The notes beneath the pieces were generated by a model that worked only from the letters and a program-made list of their open reading frames with translations, made no database searches and was not told the origin of the DNA. The position numbers and the translations under genes are program-made. Source: Paludibacteraceae bacterium (GTDB lineage Bacteria > Bacteroidota > Bacteroidia > Bacteroidales > Paludibacteraceae). From it: DNA of 55,854 nt. The stretch lies in assembly GCA_905234835.1 (NCBI GenBank), contig CAJOIZ010000011.1, positions 1-55,854 of the forward strand, read 5' to 3'. This document shows, piece after piece, positions 43,126-51,855 of this stretch. The first letter of the stretch is position 1. Every line of letters begins with the position of its first letter.

Positions 43126-44319
43126 TTATGCCCTTTTCATACGTTTGTTGATGTTCGCTCTTACCACGCACCAGTCAATCAGCGGAGCGAAGGTATTGCC
43201 CAGCAGGATAGCCAGCATCATGCCTTCGGGATAACCCGGATTGAGCACGCGGATTACTATCACCATAAAGCCGATGAGTGCACCGTAGATCCACTTGCCG
43301 CACTCGGTGCGAGCACTGGTCACGGGGTCGGTCGCCATGAACACGGCACCGAACATCAGACCGCCGGTAACAAGATGCATATACCACGGGAAGTGGGCGC
43401 CGGCTGTATCCGGACCGAACTCGTTGAACAGGAACGCTGTCAGAGCTGCGGTGCCGAAGATGCTAAGCATTGTCTTCCACGAAGCCACGCCCGTCATCAG
43501 CAGCAGACATGCGCCCAGCAGGATAGCCCAGCCGCAGGTCTCGCCCACGGAACCCGGAATCAGACCGTTGAACGCTGTCCAGAAGTCAACAGGCATCACG
43601 TTGCTTTCAGTTGTGGTGGCAAGCACGCCGAGCGGGGTTGCGCCCGAGAAGCCGTCCACGGCGGCCATGCCGCTGTCCCAGCCCCATGTGCCGCCTGTGC
43701 GCACGAACACGCTGTCACCCGTCATATGGGTGGGGTAGGCGAAGAACAGGAACGCACGCGCAATCAGAGCCACGTTGAAGATGTTGTAGCCCGTACCGCC
43801 GAACACCTCTTTGGCGAAGATGACGGCGAAAGCGGTTGCCACGGCGACCATCCACAGCGGCGTGTTGATAGGCACTATCAGCGGGATGATGAAGCCCGTT
43901 ACGAGGAAGCCTTCAGCCACCTCTTCGTGCTTGATCTGCGCTACGACGAACTCGATACCCAGACCTACGATATACGATACAAGGATATACGGCAGCACGG
44001 CGAGCAGACCGAAGCCGAACGCTTTCCACCACAGTGCGCAGGTCATCCCTGCGGCGAGCTGACCGGTCGCCAGCAGGTGTTGGTAGCCCACGTTGAACAT
44101 ACCGAACAGCATAGCAGGAACCAATGCCATGACCACGAGGATCATAGTGCGTTTCGAGTCGTTGCCGTCATGGATATGTGCGCCGAGGCGCTTTGAGGTG
44201 GTGGAAGGGGTGAACAGGAATGTGTCGAAGGCGTCGTAGAAACTGCTCAGTTTCGCCCATTTGCCGCCTTCCTCGAAGTTCTTGCCGAACTTCTTCCAGA
44301 GATTATAAAACTTTTCCAT
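43126..44319 (-). CDS. nqrB: Na+-translocating NADH:quinone reductase subunit B
   Basis: This is a 397-residue membrane subunit of about ten helices. It carries the second covalent FMN site (DGFSGATPLGVLA, Thr in GAT) and is the main sodium-translocating subunit, also binding riboflavin and quinone in relatives. Its ATG overlaps the nqrA stop (TAATG). nqrC follows after 13 bp. Confidence 0.96.
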   Translation of the reverse strand: MEKFYNLWKKFGKNFEEGGKWAKLSSFYDAFDTFLFTPSTTSKRLGAHIHDGNDSKRTMILVVMALVPAMLFGMFNVGYQHLLATGQLAAGMTCALWWKAFGFGLLAVLPYILVSYIVGLGIEFVVAQIKHEEVAEGFLVTGFIIPLIVPINTPLWMVAVATAFAVIFAKEVFGGTGYNIFNVALIARAFLFFAYPTHMTGDSVFVRTGGTWGWDSGMAAVDGFSGATPLGVLATTTESNVMPVDFWTAFNGLIPGSVGETCGWAILLGACLLLMTGVASWKTMLSIFGTAALTAFLFNEFGPDTAGAHFPWYMHLVTGGLMFGAVFMATDPVTSARTECGKWIYGALIGFMVIVIRVLNPGYPEGMMLAILLGNTFAPLIDWCVVRANINKRMKRA

Positions 44320-45683
44320 TATTCAATCTCCTTTCTCATATTGTCCAAGGCGGCGCGGACTATTGCCTGCAACGGCATCTTGGAGGTACATACATATTCG
44401 CACAGGGCAAAGTCTTCCGGAGCCACTTCGCGGGCGCCAAGTTGTTCCATCCGGTCTAAGTTCCCTGCTATCATCGCCTTGATGAGGTATTCGGGATAGA
44501 TATCCATCGGGAACACCTTGTCATATTCGCCGCTCACGATGATGGCGCGGCGGCCGCCTTTCAGACGGGCGTCCCAGCGGTACGGCATAGCGCCTAACCA
44601 CGAGCGGGCGCACTCGCCGTCTAACATCGCCGCGGGGTCGGTCTTGCCCACGTGGAACTCATTGAGGCGCGGCAGCAGCCAGCCCATGAACTCGTGCGTG
44701 TCCGTCCCTTCGTCTATCACGGTGAACTGGTTGTCATACACCGAGATGCTCTCGTCCATGTCAATCTGATGACCGCTCAGCGCATCGCCGGCTATCAGGC
44801 GGCACGGGCATTCTTGGTGGATGTTCGACTGCATCAGGTTGCTCACGGGCATACCCGGCAGCACTTGGTAGTACTGTTTGCCGTAGGCTAACGGACCCGT
44901 CAGAGCCACCCGTTTCTGCATATCCACAATGCCTTTCTGGAACAGACGGCCTATCAGCGCAAGGTCTTGCACGTTCACTGTCCACATCGTGTCTTTCATC
45001 GCCATAGGCATCACGTGGTTGATTTGCACGCCCGCGTTGCCTGCGGGATGGGGACCGGCGACTTCATAGTGGGTGCAGTTCTTCAGACCGCGGAACTCCG
45101 CTGCGCTCGAACCGGCACGTACGCCCACATAAACAGGAGCGATTTTCGACAGTGCGTCCACGGCGGCTTGCAGCGTCGCGCCCTGGCCTTTCAGCACCCA
45201 TTCATAGTCGGGAGCCAAAGGAGCAGTGCTGAACGTGGACACAAAGATGGCACGGGGCTGCTTGTCCGGCAACGCAATGCAAGCGTACGGACGCTGCCCG
45301 ATAAGGCACCACAGACCCGAACGAAGCAGTACATCCCGAACACCCTGTCCGTCCGACACGGATGTCTCAAAATGCTCATACGCAATCTCCGAATCTGCCT
45401 CAATGTTGATGGACATCACCTTGCGACGTTCGCCGCGAACGATCTCGACTACCGTGCCGCTTATCGGTGACGTGAACAACATCGCCTCAAACTGCTTGTC
45501 GTGAAAGAGGGGACTGCCCGCTTTCACTCGGTCGCCGGCTTTCACCATCAGCTTCGGGGTGATGCCGGCATAGTGGTCAGGGACAATGCGATAGACCTGC
45601 GGCCGCGAGACGCTGCCTAACGACAGTTCTGCTTTGCCGTCCATCGGGATGTCCAAACCACGTTTAACGAGGATTTGTTGCAT
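44319..45683 (-). CDS. nqrA: Na+-translocating NADH:quinone reductase subunit A
   Basis: This is a 454-residue soluble subunit at the cytoplasmic face, first gene of the operon. It starts ILVKRGLDIPMDGKAEL and carries a biotinyl/lipoyl-like fold near PHAYGITPKL-type positions (DHYAGITPKLMVKAGDRVKAG). ATG 45683 was chosen because it starts the family sequence and lies 46 nt below the predicted transcription start. The presence of NqrA distinguishes this complex from the related Rnf complex. Confidence 0.95.
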   Translation of the reverse strand: MQQILVKRGLDIPMDGKAELSLGSVSRPQVYRIVPDHYAGITPKLMVKAGDRVKAGSPLFHDKQFEAMLFTSPISGTVVEIVRGERRKVMSINIEADSEIAYEHFETSVSDGQGVRDVLLRSGLWCLIGQRPYACIALPDKQPRAIFVSTFSTAPLAPDYEWVLKGQGATLQAAVDALSKIAPVYVGVRAGSSAAEFRGLKNCTHYEVAGPHPAGNAGVQINHVMPMAMKDTMWTVNVQDLALIGRLFQKGIVDMQKRVALTGPLAYGKQYYQVLPGMPVSNLMQSNIHQECPCRLIAGDALSGHQIDMDESISVYDNQFTVIDEGTDTHEFMGWLLPRLNEFHVGKTDPAAMLDGECARSWLGAMPYRWDARLKGGRRAIIVSGEYDKVFPMDIYPEYLIKAMIAGNLDRMEQLGAREVAPEDFALCEYVCTSKMPLQAIVRAALDNMRKEIE

Positions 45684-45735
45684 AGATAATGGATTTATAT
45701 GGATTAAATGGTTTGTGTCGTACACAAAAAACGCG

Positions 45736-45766
45736 CAAAGATAGAACATAATAAGCACAATGCAAA
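45736..45766 (-). promoter_or_regulatory. Promoter of nqrABCDEF
   Basis: On the - strand: TTTG (45763-45766), 19 bp spacer, TATCTTTG (45736-45743). It is divergent from, and about 16 bp away from, the promoter of the DUF3467 gene. Confidence 0.78.
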
Positions 45767-45781
45767 ATCATTGGCAATAAT

Positions 45782-45812
45782 TTTGTACTTTACCGTATTA
45801 ACCGTACCTTTG
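45782..45812 (+). promoter_or_regulatory. Promoter of the DUF3467-phosphorylase operon
   Basis: TTTG at 45782-45785, 19 bp spacer, TACCTTTG at 45805-45812, 24 bp before the ATG. Confidence 0.8.
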
Positions 45813-45835
45813 CGGCGCTTAAAAATCGAAATAAT

Positions 45836-46141
45836 ATGGAAGAACAGAAACTCAACATCAACCTCTCCCCCGAAGTGGCGGAGGGCACCTATGCCAATCT
45901 GGCTATTATCTCGCACTCCTCCTCGGAGTTTGTCATCGACTTTATCCGCATGATGCCCGGACTCAAGCAGGCTAACGTCAAGTCCCGCATCGTTCTCACA
46001 CCCGAACATGCCAAGAAGCTCCTCTTTGCCTTGCAGGACAATGTCGGCAAGTACGAAGCCCAGTTCGGAAAGATTCAGATTACTGGTCAACCAACCCCGG
46101 GTTCCACCATTCCGATGTCTTTCGGAGGAGGCGAAGCCTGA
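45836..46141 (+). CDS. DUF3467 family protein
   Basis: This is a 101-residue protein starting EEQKLNINLSPEVAEGTYAN, with the typical HSSSEFVIDFIRMMPG and ending in TPEHAKKLLFALQDNV. The family is small, soluble and widespread; its function is not known. It is followed after 8 bp by a nucleoside phosphorylase gene, so they are co-transcribed, though a shared role is not obvious. Confidence 0.9.
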   Translation: MEEQKLNINLSPEVAEGTYANLAIISHSSSEFVIDFIRMMPGLKQANVKSRIVLTPEHAKKLLFALQDNVGKYEAQFGKIQITGQPTPGSTIPMSFGGGEA

Positions 46142-46149
46142 TAAATCTT

Positions 46150-47034
46150 ATGCTTATGAACTACCAGTTTCCTTCCAGCCAGTTGATTATCAACGGCGAC
46201 GGCAGTATTTTCCATCTGCATATCCGCCCCGGGCACTTGGCGGACAAGGTTATCCTTGTTGGCGACCAGGACCGCGTCAATAAAGTGGCTGCTTTCTTTG
46301 ACGAGGGCAGCATTGAGTGTGATATACGTAACCGCGAGTTCCACACCATCACAGGGCGTTACCGCGGCAAGCGCATCACCTGTCTCTCCACGGGCATTGG
46401 CACCGACAACTGCGACATCGTAATGAACGAGTTGGATGCCCTGGCGAATATCGATTTTGACACCCGCACGGAGAAGCAGCAGAAGCGCAGCCTCGAGATT
46501 GTGCGTATCGGTACCTGTGGTGCCATGCAGGAAGACATACCGTTGGGCTCGTTCCTTGTCAGCGTCAAGTCTGTGGGCTTCGATGGCGTGCTGGCTTTCT
46601 ATCACGACCGCGACCGCCTCTGTGACCTGCCCTTCGAGCAGGCGCTTGTCTCGGCTATTGGCTATCCCGCGAAAGCCGCTGTGCCCTATGTGGTCAGTGC
46701 CAATCCCGAGTTGGTCGAGCGTATTGCGCAGAACGACATGTTGCGTGGCTGCACCATTGCTGCCAACGGCTTCTACGGACCGCAGGGACGTGTCTTGCGA
46801 GTGCCCATTGCTGTGCCCGACATCAACGAACGCATTTCCGCTTTCCGTTTCGAGGGACAGCGTATCACCAACTATGAGATGGAGGGCAGTTGCATTGCCG
46901 GTTTGTCTCTGCACATGGGACACAAGGCAATGACCGTCTGCTGTGTCATCGCGCAGCGCAAGATAGAAGCCGCTAACACCGACTATCAGCCCCGTATCAC
47001 TCAGCTCATTCAGACCGTCCTCGACCGCATCTAA
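46150..47034 (+). CDS. Nucleoside phosphorylase (uridine phosphorylase-like)
   Basis: This is a 294-residue enzyme of the PNP/UDP phosphorylase superfamily, which splits nucleosides with phosphate. Visible motifs: phosphate-binding VILVGDQDRVNK, STGIGTDNCDIVMNEL, RIGTCGAMQEDIPLG, and the substrate-binding TNYEMEGSCIAGLS near the end. The E-M-E-G motif and length fit uridine phosphorylase best, but purine substrates cannot be ruled out. ATG 46150 or the in-frame ATG at 46156 are both possible. Pyrimidine salvage is the likely role. Confidence 0.9.
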   Translation: MLMNYQFPSSQLIINGDGSIFHLHIRPGHLADKVILVGDQDRVNKVAAFFDEGSIECDIRNREFHTITGRYRGKRITCLSTGIGTDNCDIVMNELDALANIDFDTRTEKQQKRSLEIVRIGTCGAMQEDIPLGSFLVSVKSVGFDGVLAFYHDRDRLCDLPFEQALVSAIGYPAKAAVPYVVSANPELVERIAQNDMLRGCTIAANGFYGPQGRVLRVPIAVPDINERISAFRFEGQRITNYEMEGSCIAGLSLHMGHKAMTVCCVIAQRKIEAANTDYQPRITQLIQTVLDRI

Positions 47035-47061
47035 CCCCGCAGTCCAACAGCAACCAACTAC

Positions 47062-47260
47062 GGCAACGAGACGGCAACGACACGGCAACGAGACGGCAAC
47101 GAGACGAAAGAATAGCGGTAGGATAGTACCACTTTGAACACGCAGTAACCAACACGCAGTAATCAACACGAAGTCACAACACGCAGTAACCAACATTCAC
47201 TAACCAACACGCAGTCACAACACGCAGTCCCCAACACGAAGTAACTAACACGCAGTTATA
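47062..47260 (+). repeat. 11-bp array then 14-bp array running into the start codon of the next gene
   Basis: Four 11-bp units at 47062-47105 (word GGCAACGAGAC), a spacer (GCGGTAGGATAGTACC), then nine units of 13-14 bp from 47137 to 47260 (word AACACGCAGTAACC). The next word would begin AACATG at 47261, and that ATG (47264) is the start codon of the secreted protein. The spacer phrase GTAGGATAGT also occurs next to the array at 18262. No promoter was found in this gap. Confidence 0.88.
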
Positions 47261-47263
47261 AAC

Positions 47264-50200
47264 ATGAAAAAAACTCTCTTCCTTCTCGCGCTTTGCGCGA
47301 TGATGACCGCCTCCTTGCAGGCGGCAACCGTGGTAACCTATGATGTCACCACCAAAAGCGAACTGACCGACGCTCTCAAGGCGGCGGCAAGTCTGTCCGC
47401 TGATGAGATTGCCCGCATCTGTGTCCACGGCGATATTGACGCTGGCACACTCAAAAACAGCGACGACGGTATTATGGCGAACACCCTGCGCAACGTGCAT
47501 TTCGTCGGTGTCAACGACTCTTATGGCAGGCAGGCGACCCTCCGTATGGAGATGATGCTGCCGAAGGGTACGACTGCCGACCGGCATTTCTCACTCCACT
47601 TCGAGAACCTCCGTCTTTGCCAGACACAGGGCGTGTGGGGGCTAAACAAGCACCTGATTTCTTTCAAGGACGATGCCCTCCATTACATGGACACGCTCGA
47701 GTTCCTTCGCTGCGAACTGACCGACCTCTGCCGCTCCATCTACCGGGCGGAGACTGCACTTCAAGAAGCCTCATGCGGCAAACTGAAACTGTTCCGTATG
47801 GAGAACTGCCGCATTCACAACGGGGCGCGGCAGAGCAATGCCATGCCGCTGGTCTATTTCACACAACAGGTGGACGAGATTCGCTTTCTCAACAACACGT
47901 TCTACGACCTGACCTACCCGAACGGTATCGTCACGTTCGGTCCCGTATATCCCGAGGTGAAAGCACCTGTGAAATTCACGTTCAACAACAATACCGTTTG
48001 CGCATGGAGCAAAACAGCACTGTTTAATTTTGACGACAATGTGACAGTGGATAGCGAGTACCATATCAAGAACAATTTCTTCCTCATTCCTTATTGGGCG
48101 GACGACATGAACAGCCGCTTCGGGGACACCTACGAGGAACATGGCAATATGACCACCGACGGAACGAACGGTATCCTCAGTAACGACGACATTGAGGCAC
48201 GCATTTTCAATTCCGTCGAACTGACCAATATCTCGGGCGGATTCGTGCAGCTGGAGAACAATGTCGTCTATGGCTATCAGTATCAGGACATGGACGCCGC
48301 AGTGGCGAACGGTGACATCATACCCATCGGCGACAAGGAAGATGAAGAGACTGTCTTTTCCGTCTATTCTATGGGCGGCGAGGACTTCGCATGGAGCGAT
48401 TTCCTCAATGCAAAAGCAGACCGATTCGAGATAGATAAAACCAAGCCCGCATACACCTCTGGAAAGAACAACCAACCGATAGGAGACAGCAACAACTATC
48501 TGAACAATCTCCCCCAGCAGGTCAGCCTGTCCGTAACAACCCAGTCAGACTTTGCGGCTGTGACCATCGAACCCGAACGCAGCGCATATTATCAGAACGA
48601 CATCATTACCATCACCCTCAAGGACCACAACACAGCCCTGCGTACTCTCGACAAGTTCACAGGATGGAGCGACAACGGCTCGAAAGACATGACGCGCACC
48701 ATTACGCTGATTGGGGACCTCACACTCCAAGCCAAATACAAAAAGACAAACACTTCTATTGTGTCCTATTTCGATTTCCAACAGGGAAAAACGGGAAACT
48801 TGACCGAGTACAAGGCGGATGTATATGCCGCAGACCATCAGGCGGCAGTAACCTGCATGTACAGTCCGGAAGGCTCGTATGTACAAGCGGATGAAGGAAG
48901 TAATGGCTACTTCCGTCTGCAAAAAGATGTGTTTAGTGTTGACGAATCAGCGAAGCGCGTGAATGCCATCCGGCGCCGCACAAATGCCGATGCCATACAA
49001 GCTGGACAACCCTCCTATATGGTGTTCACGCTCTCCACAGAGGGACTGACCAAGTTGGCCTTCTCCGCGTTCTGCGGTACGGCAGACTACGGCTACAAGA
49101 CACAGAAAGCCGACTATTCCATTGACGGTGGCGCCAATTGGACCAACTTTGCGACTGTGGACCTCCAATCCGCACCCGCCAAGTATAAAAACGGAACAGG
49201 ATTGCTCTGGGGATGGACCGAACTCAAAGGCGAACTGCCGGCACATGCCATGAATCAGACGCAATTGCTGGTAAGGATTATAGGAGATGCCGAATCGGAG
49301 AAAATCAGCAACGGAGTGGAGACCATTACTGCGGAATCGGAAATGATAGAATATGTGGCTTCCGTGCTGTTCTCCCCCGATGCACCCGAAGACCCCCAAG
49401 AGGATGAGGACCAAGTCAAGTGGGAACTGGACGGACTCAAGTACACCGCTAAGAAAGCCGAAGGAGTCAGAATAACAGGCATTGCCGACAATGCGGAGCA
49501 GATTACCCTGCACGCGGTGGTGGATATTCCCGAACCGCTCAACTACGCTGCGTGGGCGCTCAAAGAGATGCCCCTCTTCACGGACAACACTACCCTCCGC
49601 AAAGTGACCTTCGATGACAACTCCGTGAACGGAGAGCACCGCATAACGACCATTCCTGACAACATGTTCAGCGGTTGCACAGCATTGGAGGAGGTTATTC
49701 TCCCCGACCGCAAACTGCTCACCATCGGCGAATCGGCTTTTGCAGGAACAGCCCTCGAAAGTATCGATATCCCCTCCACTGTCACCGCTATAGGCGCTTC
49801 TGCCTTTGCAGGATGCACCAATCTGGAGACGCTTGACCTGAGCGCACTCGCTGGCACAGCACTGGAGAACGCGGAAAGAATGGTTGCTGACTGCCCCGCA
49901 CTCCGCTGGCTCGAACTGCCCGACGATATGACCGTTATTCCCGAAGGCTTCGCGCAGAACGACACGGAACTCTCTACACTGTCCTACCGCATTCACGCTA
50001 CAGAGGTAGGCGCTTCAGCCTTCTCCGGCTGCACCGCACTGGGAACAGGAGACAAACTCTCCTATTACTTCCCCGATGTGACAACCGTCAGAACGGAAGC
50101 CTTCAAGGGAACGGCGTTTGAAGAAGTGAATCTGACCGATATAGACCTGCTGGAGGCTTACGCCTTTGCTGATATGACCGGTCTCAAGCATGTCATTGTC

Positions 50201-51367
50201 ACGCTCGACGAAAAGAACGTGCTGCCCGATATACCTGCGGATGTCTTCCCCGCCGATGTGCCTGTCTATTTGCCTTGCGATGTCTATGCGGCGCTCTCCG
50301 AGACTTCTACGTGGAAGCAGTACGACCTCCACGCTGCAACCTTCGATTATGACATCACGCTCTACAATCAGATTACCAACGGCTCCGCCTCCATTGACTT
50401 CGGCTTGCGTGCTACTATGCCCGACTGCGATGGAAAAGTGACCGTGTCGATGGCTAACGTCGAAGGGGTCACCTTCCTCGGTTGGTATCTGGATGACACA
50501 CAACTCTCCACAGCCAAGACCTTCACCTTCACGGCATCGGACTATGACTACGGAAGCAGTCATATCTACCTCACGGCGGTCTATGAACTCAACACCTACA
50601 CCGTCACCTTCACGCTCGACGACCCCAATGAAATAGCAACACTGGTGGTCAATGGCTCTCCCACCGACTGGACCTTCACCAATGTGACCTATGGCACCCT
50701 CTTGGATGTGCAGGTCCAGATCAGTAACCCCGATTACGAGGTCGTTTCGTGGAGCGATGACCCGTCTCTGACAAGCGAGCCTATGCGCCAGTACACGGTG
50801 CATGGCGATGCAGAGATTACCGTCACCGTGGACGGTAGGGTAGTTGATGTGGAACTGGCGTGTGACGAGACAATGGGTTCTGTTGTCGTTTCGCCCGAAG
50901 GCGAACTCCGCTACGGACATACTTATACCATTACCGCTATGCCGAAAGACGGTTATCAGTTCACCAAGTGGGAGGATGGCGAAACCTCCGCTTCCCGCGA
51001 CATCACCGTCACCGGCTGGGCTTACTACTACGCCGTATTCGAGCAGGCAACATATTACACCGTCACCTTCTTGGATTGGGATGGTGAGACAGTGCTTAAA
51101 AAGGAGAAGGTGGAAGAAGGCAAGGATGCGAAAGGACCGGAGACCGACCCGACACGCGACGGCTACACCTTCAAAGGATGGGACAAGGCGTTAGACAACA
51201 TCACCTCTGACCTGACTGTCACAGCGCAGTACGAGAAGAAGGAGGCGACCGCCCTTGACGACACGGACGTTCAGACTCCCGCTGTCCGCAAGTTCCTCCG
51301 TAACGGCATTCTTTATATCGACCATAACGGCATCCTCTACGACGTGACCGGCAGACAGACCCGGTAA
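47264..51367 (+). CDS. Large secreted BspA-type LRR protein with InlB-like repeats
   Basis: This is a 1367-residue exported protein with signal peptide KKTLFLLALCAMMTASLQA. About residues 20-420 look like a right-handed beta-helix (FENLRLCQTQGVWGLNKHLI; FTFNNNTVCAWSKTALFNF), as in polysaccharide-binding or pectate-lyase-like proteins, with no catalytic site I recognise. An InlB-like unit (about 425-495, LDKFTGWSDNGSKD) and a beta-sandwich (about 497-690) follow. BspA-type leucine-rich repeats span about 740-1010 (SAFAGTALESIDIPSTVTAI). More InlB-B repeats (GYTFKGWDKALDNITSDLTV) lead to the tail LRNGILYIDHNGILYDVTGR. The start codon is continuous with an upstream repeat array. A surface role is likely; its target is unknown. 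Confidence 0.88.
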   Translation: MKKTLFLLALCAMMTASLQAATVVTYDVTTKSELTDALKAAASLSADEIARICVHGDIDAGTLKNSDDGIMANTLRNVHFVGVNDSYGRQATLRMEMMLPKGTTADRHFSLHFENLRLCQTQGVWGLNKHLISFKDDALHYMDTLEFLRCELTDLCRSIYRAETALQEASCGKLKLFRMENCRIHNGARQSNAMPLVYFTQQVDEIRFLNNTFYDLTYPNGIVTFGPVYPEVKAPVKFTFNNNTVCAWSKTALFNFDDNVTVDSEYHIKNNFFLIPYWADDMNSRFGDTYEEHGNMTTDGTNGILSNDDIEARIFNSVELTNISGGFVQLENNVVYGYQYQDMDAAVANGDIIPIGDKEDEETVFSVYSMGGEDFAWSDFLNAKADRFEIDKTKPAYTSGKNNQPIGDSNNYLNNLPQQVSLSVTTQSDFAAVTIEPERSAYYQNDIITITLKDHNTALRTLDKFTGWSDNGSKDMTRTITLIGDLTLQAKYKKTNTSIVSYFDFQQGKTGNLTEYKADVYAADHQAAVTCMYSPEGSYVQADEGSNGYFRLQKDVFSVDESAKRVNAIRRRTNADAIQAGQPSYMVFTLSTEGLTKLAFSAFCGTADYGYKTQKADYSIDGGANWTNFATVDLQSAPAKYKNGTGLLWGWTELKGELPAHAMNQTQLLVRIIGDAESEKISNGVETITAESEMIEYVASVLFSPDAPEDPQEDEDQVKWELDGLKYTAKKAEGVRITGIADNAEQITLHAVVDIPEPLNYAAWALKEMPLFTDNTTLRKVTFDDNSVNGEHRITTIPDNMFSGCTALEEVILPDRKLLTIGESAFAGTALESIDIPSTVTAIGASAFAGCTNLETLDLSALAGTALENAERMVADCPALRWLELPDDMTVIPEGFAQNDTELSTLSYRIHATEVGASAFSGCTALGTGDKLSYYFPDVTTVRTEAFKGTAFEEVNLTDIDLLEAYAFADMTGLKHVIVTLDEKNVLPDIPADVFPADVPVYLPCDVYAALSETSTWKQYDLHAATFDYDITLYNQITNGSASIDFGLRATMPDCDGKVTVSMANVEGVTFLGWYLDDTQLSTAKTFTFTASDYDYGSSHIYLTAVYELNTYTVTFTLDDPNEIATLVVNGSPTDWTFTNVTYGTLLDVQVQISNPDYEVVSWSDDPSLTSEPMRQYTVHGDAEITVTVDGRVVDVELACDETMGSVVVSPEGELRYGHTYTITAMPKDGYQFTKWEDGETSASRDITVTGWAYYYAVFEQATYYTVTFLDWDGETVLKKEKVEEGKDAKGPETDPTRDGYTFKGWDKALDNITSDLTVTAQYEKKEATALDDTDVQTPAVRKFLRNGILYIDHNGILYDVTGRQTR

Positions 51368-51383
51368 CAATACCGGACAGGAC

Positions 51384-51427
51384 AAAACGCAGGCGGAGCA
51401 TGGAGACATGCCCCGCCTGCGTTTTTT
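51384..51427 (+). terminator. Terminator of the 47264 gene
   Basis: AAAACGCAGGCGG (51384-51396) pairs with CCGCCTGCGTTTT (51413-51425), with an inner GCATG/CATGC stem, followed by a T run. A long, strong hairpin. Confidence 0.9.
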
Positions 51428-51428
51428 A

Positions 51429-51460
51429 TTTGCACATCTTGGAACAATACGCTACTTTTG
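51429..51460 (+). promoter_or_regulatory. Promoter of the antitoxin/DUF285 unit
   Basis: TTTG at 51429-51432, 20 bp spacer, TACTTTTG at 51453-51460. It also reads toward the large gene at 51856, for which I found no separate promoter. Confidence 0.75.
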
Positions 51461-51489
51461 CAGCGGATTAAGGAAGAAAGGATGGAATT

Positions 51490-51753
51490 ATGGAAACTGC
51501 AATGAGAACCTTACAGGTCACTTTGCCTCTGGCGGATGCCTCTTTTTTGCGTCACCAGTCCCGTAGAATGGGCTGGCGGGTCACCACCGTCCGTCAGAAA
51601 CCCGAGCCGGAACCGAAAGTCAAAATGACAGAGGAGGAGTTCCGTGCCAAACTGGCACGCTCCAGCGCGCAATTTGCAGAAGGCAAGACAGTTGCTATGC
51701 GCCCTGATGAAACACCGGAACAATTTATTGACCGATTGCTATGTATGCAGTAG
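51490..51753 (+). CDS. Putative antitoxin of a RelE/ParE-type pair
   Basis: This is an 87-residue protein. The start (METAMRTLQVTLPLADASFL, or the inner ATG at 51502) and the acidic, Glu-rich middle (KMTEEEFRAKLARSSAQF) look like the short antitoxins that accompany RelE-type toxins in Bacteroidales. The toxin frame begins 13 bp before its stop, the usual overlap, but is truncated, so the antitoxin is an orphan. The protein family call rests on size, layout and the adjacent toxin start rather than on a recognised domain. Confidence 0.6.
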   Translation: METAMRTLQVTLPLADASFLRHQSRRMGWRVTTVRQKPEPEPKVKMTEEEFRAKLARSSAQFAEGKTVAMRPDETPEQFIDRLLCMQ

Positions 51754-51842
51754 AATTAACCGAGGATGCAAAAAAAGACATCTTCCTTTTGCAGCGCAAT
51801 GCGCCCCTGTCGCCTGCTGTCTATATAGCAACAAACAACTAA
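51741..51842 (+). pseudogene. Truncated RelE/ParE-type toxin remnant
   Basis: ATG 51741 to TAA 51840-51842 encodes 33 residues. The first 20 (MYAVELTEDAKKDIFLLQRN) match the first strand and helix of RelE/ParE toxins; full members have about 85-100 residues. The rest of the domain, including the catalytic strands, is missing and the frame stops just before the DUF285 gene. It is probably a deletion remnant. Confidence 0.6.
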
Positions 51843-51855
51843 AACACCAACTATA

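Noticed and set aside
43090..44196. A 368-codon open frame on the + strand opposite nqrB, His- and Glu-rich
   Set aside because: The composition comes from reading nqrB codons backward; no start signals or domain.
46087..47196. A 369-codon open frame on the - strand opposite the nucleoside phosphorylase
   Set aside because: Antisense shadow that also crosses the repeat array; no independent support.
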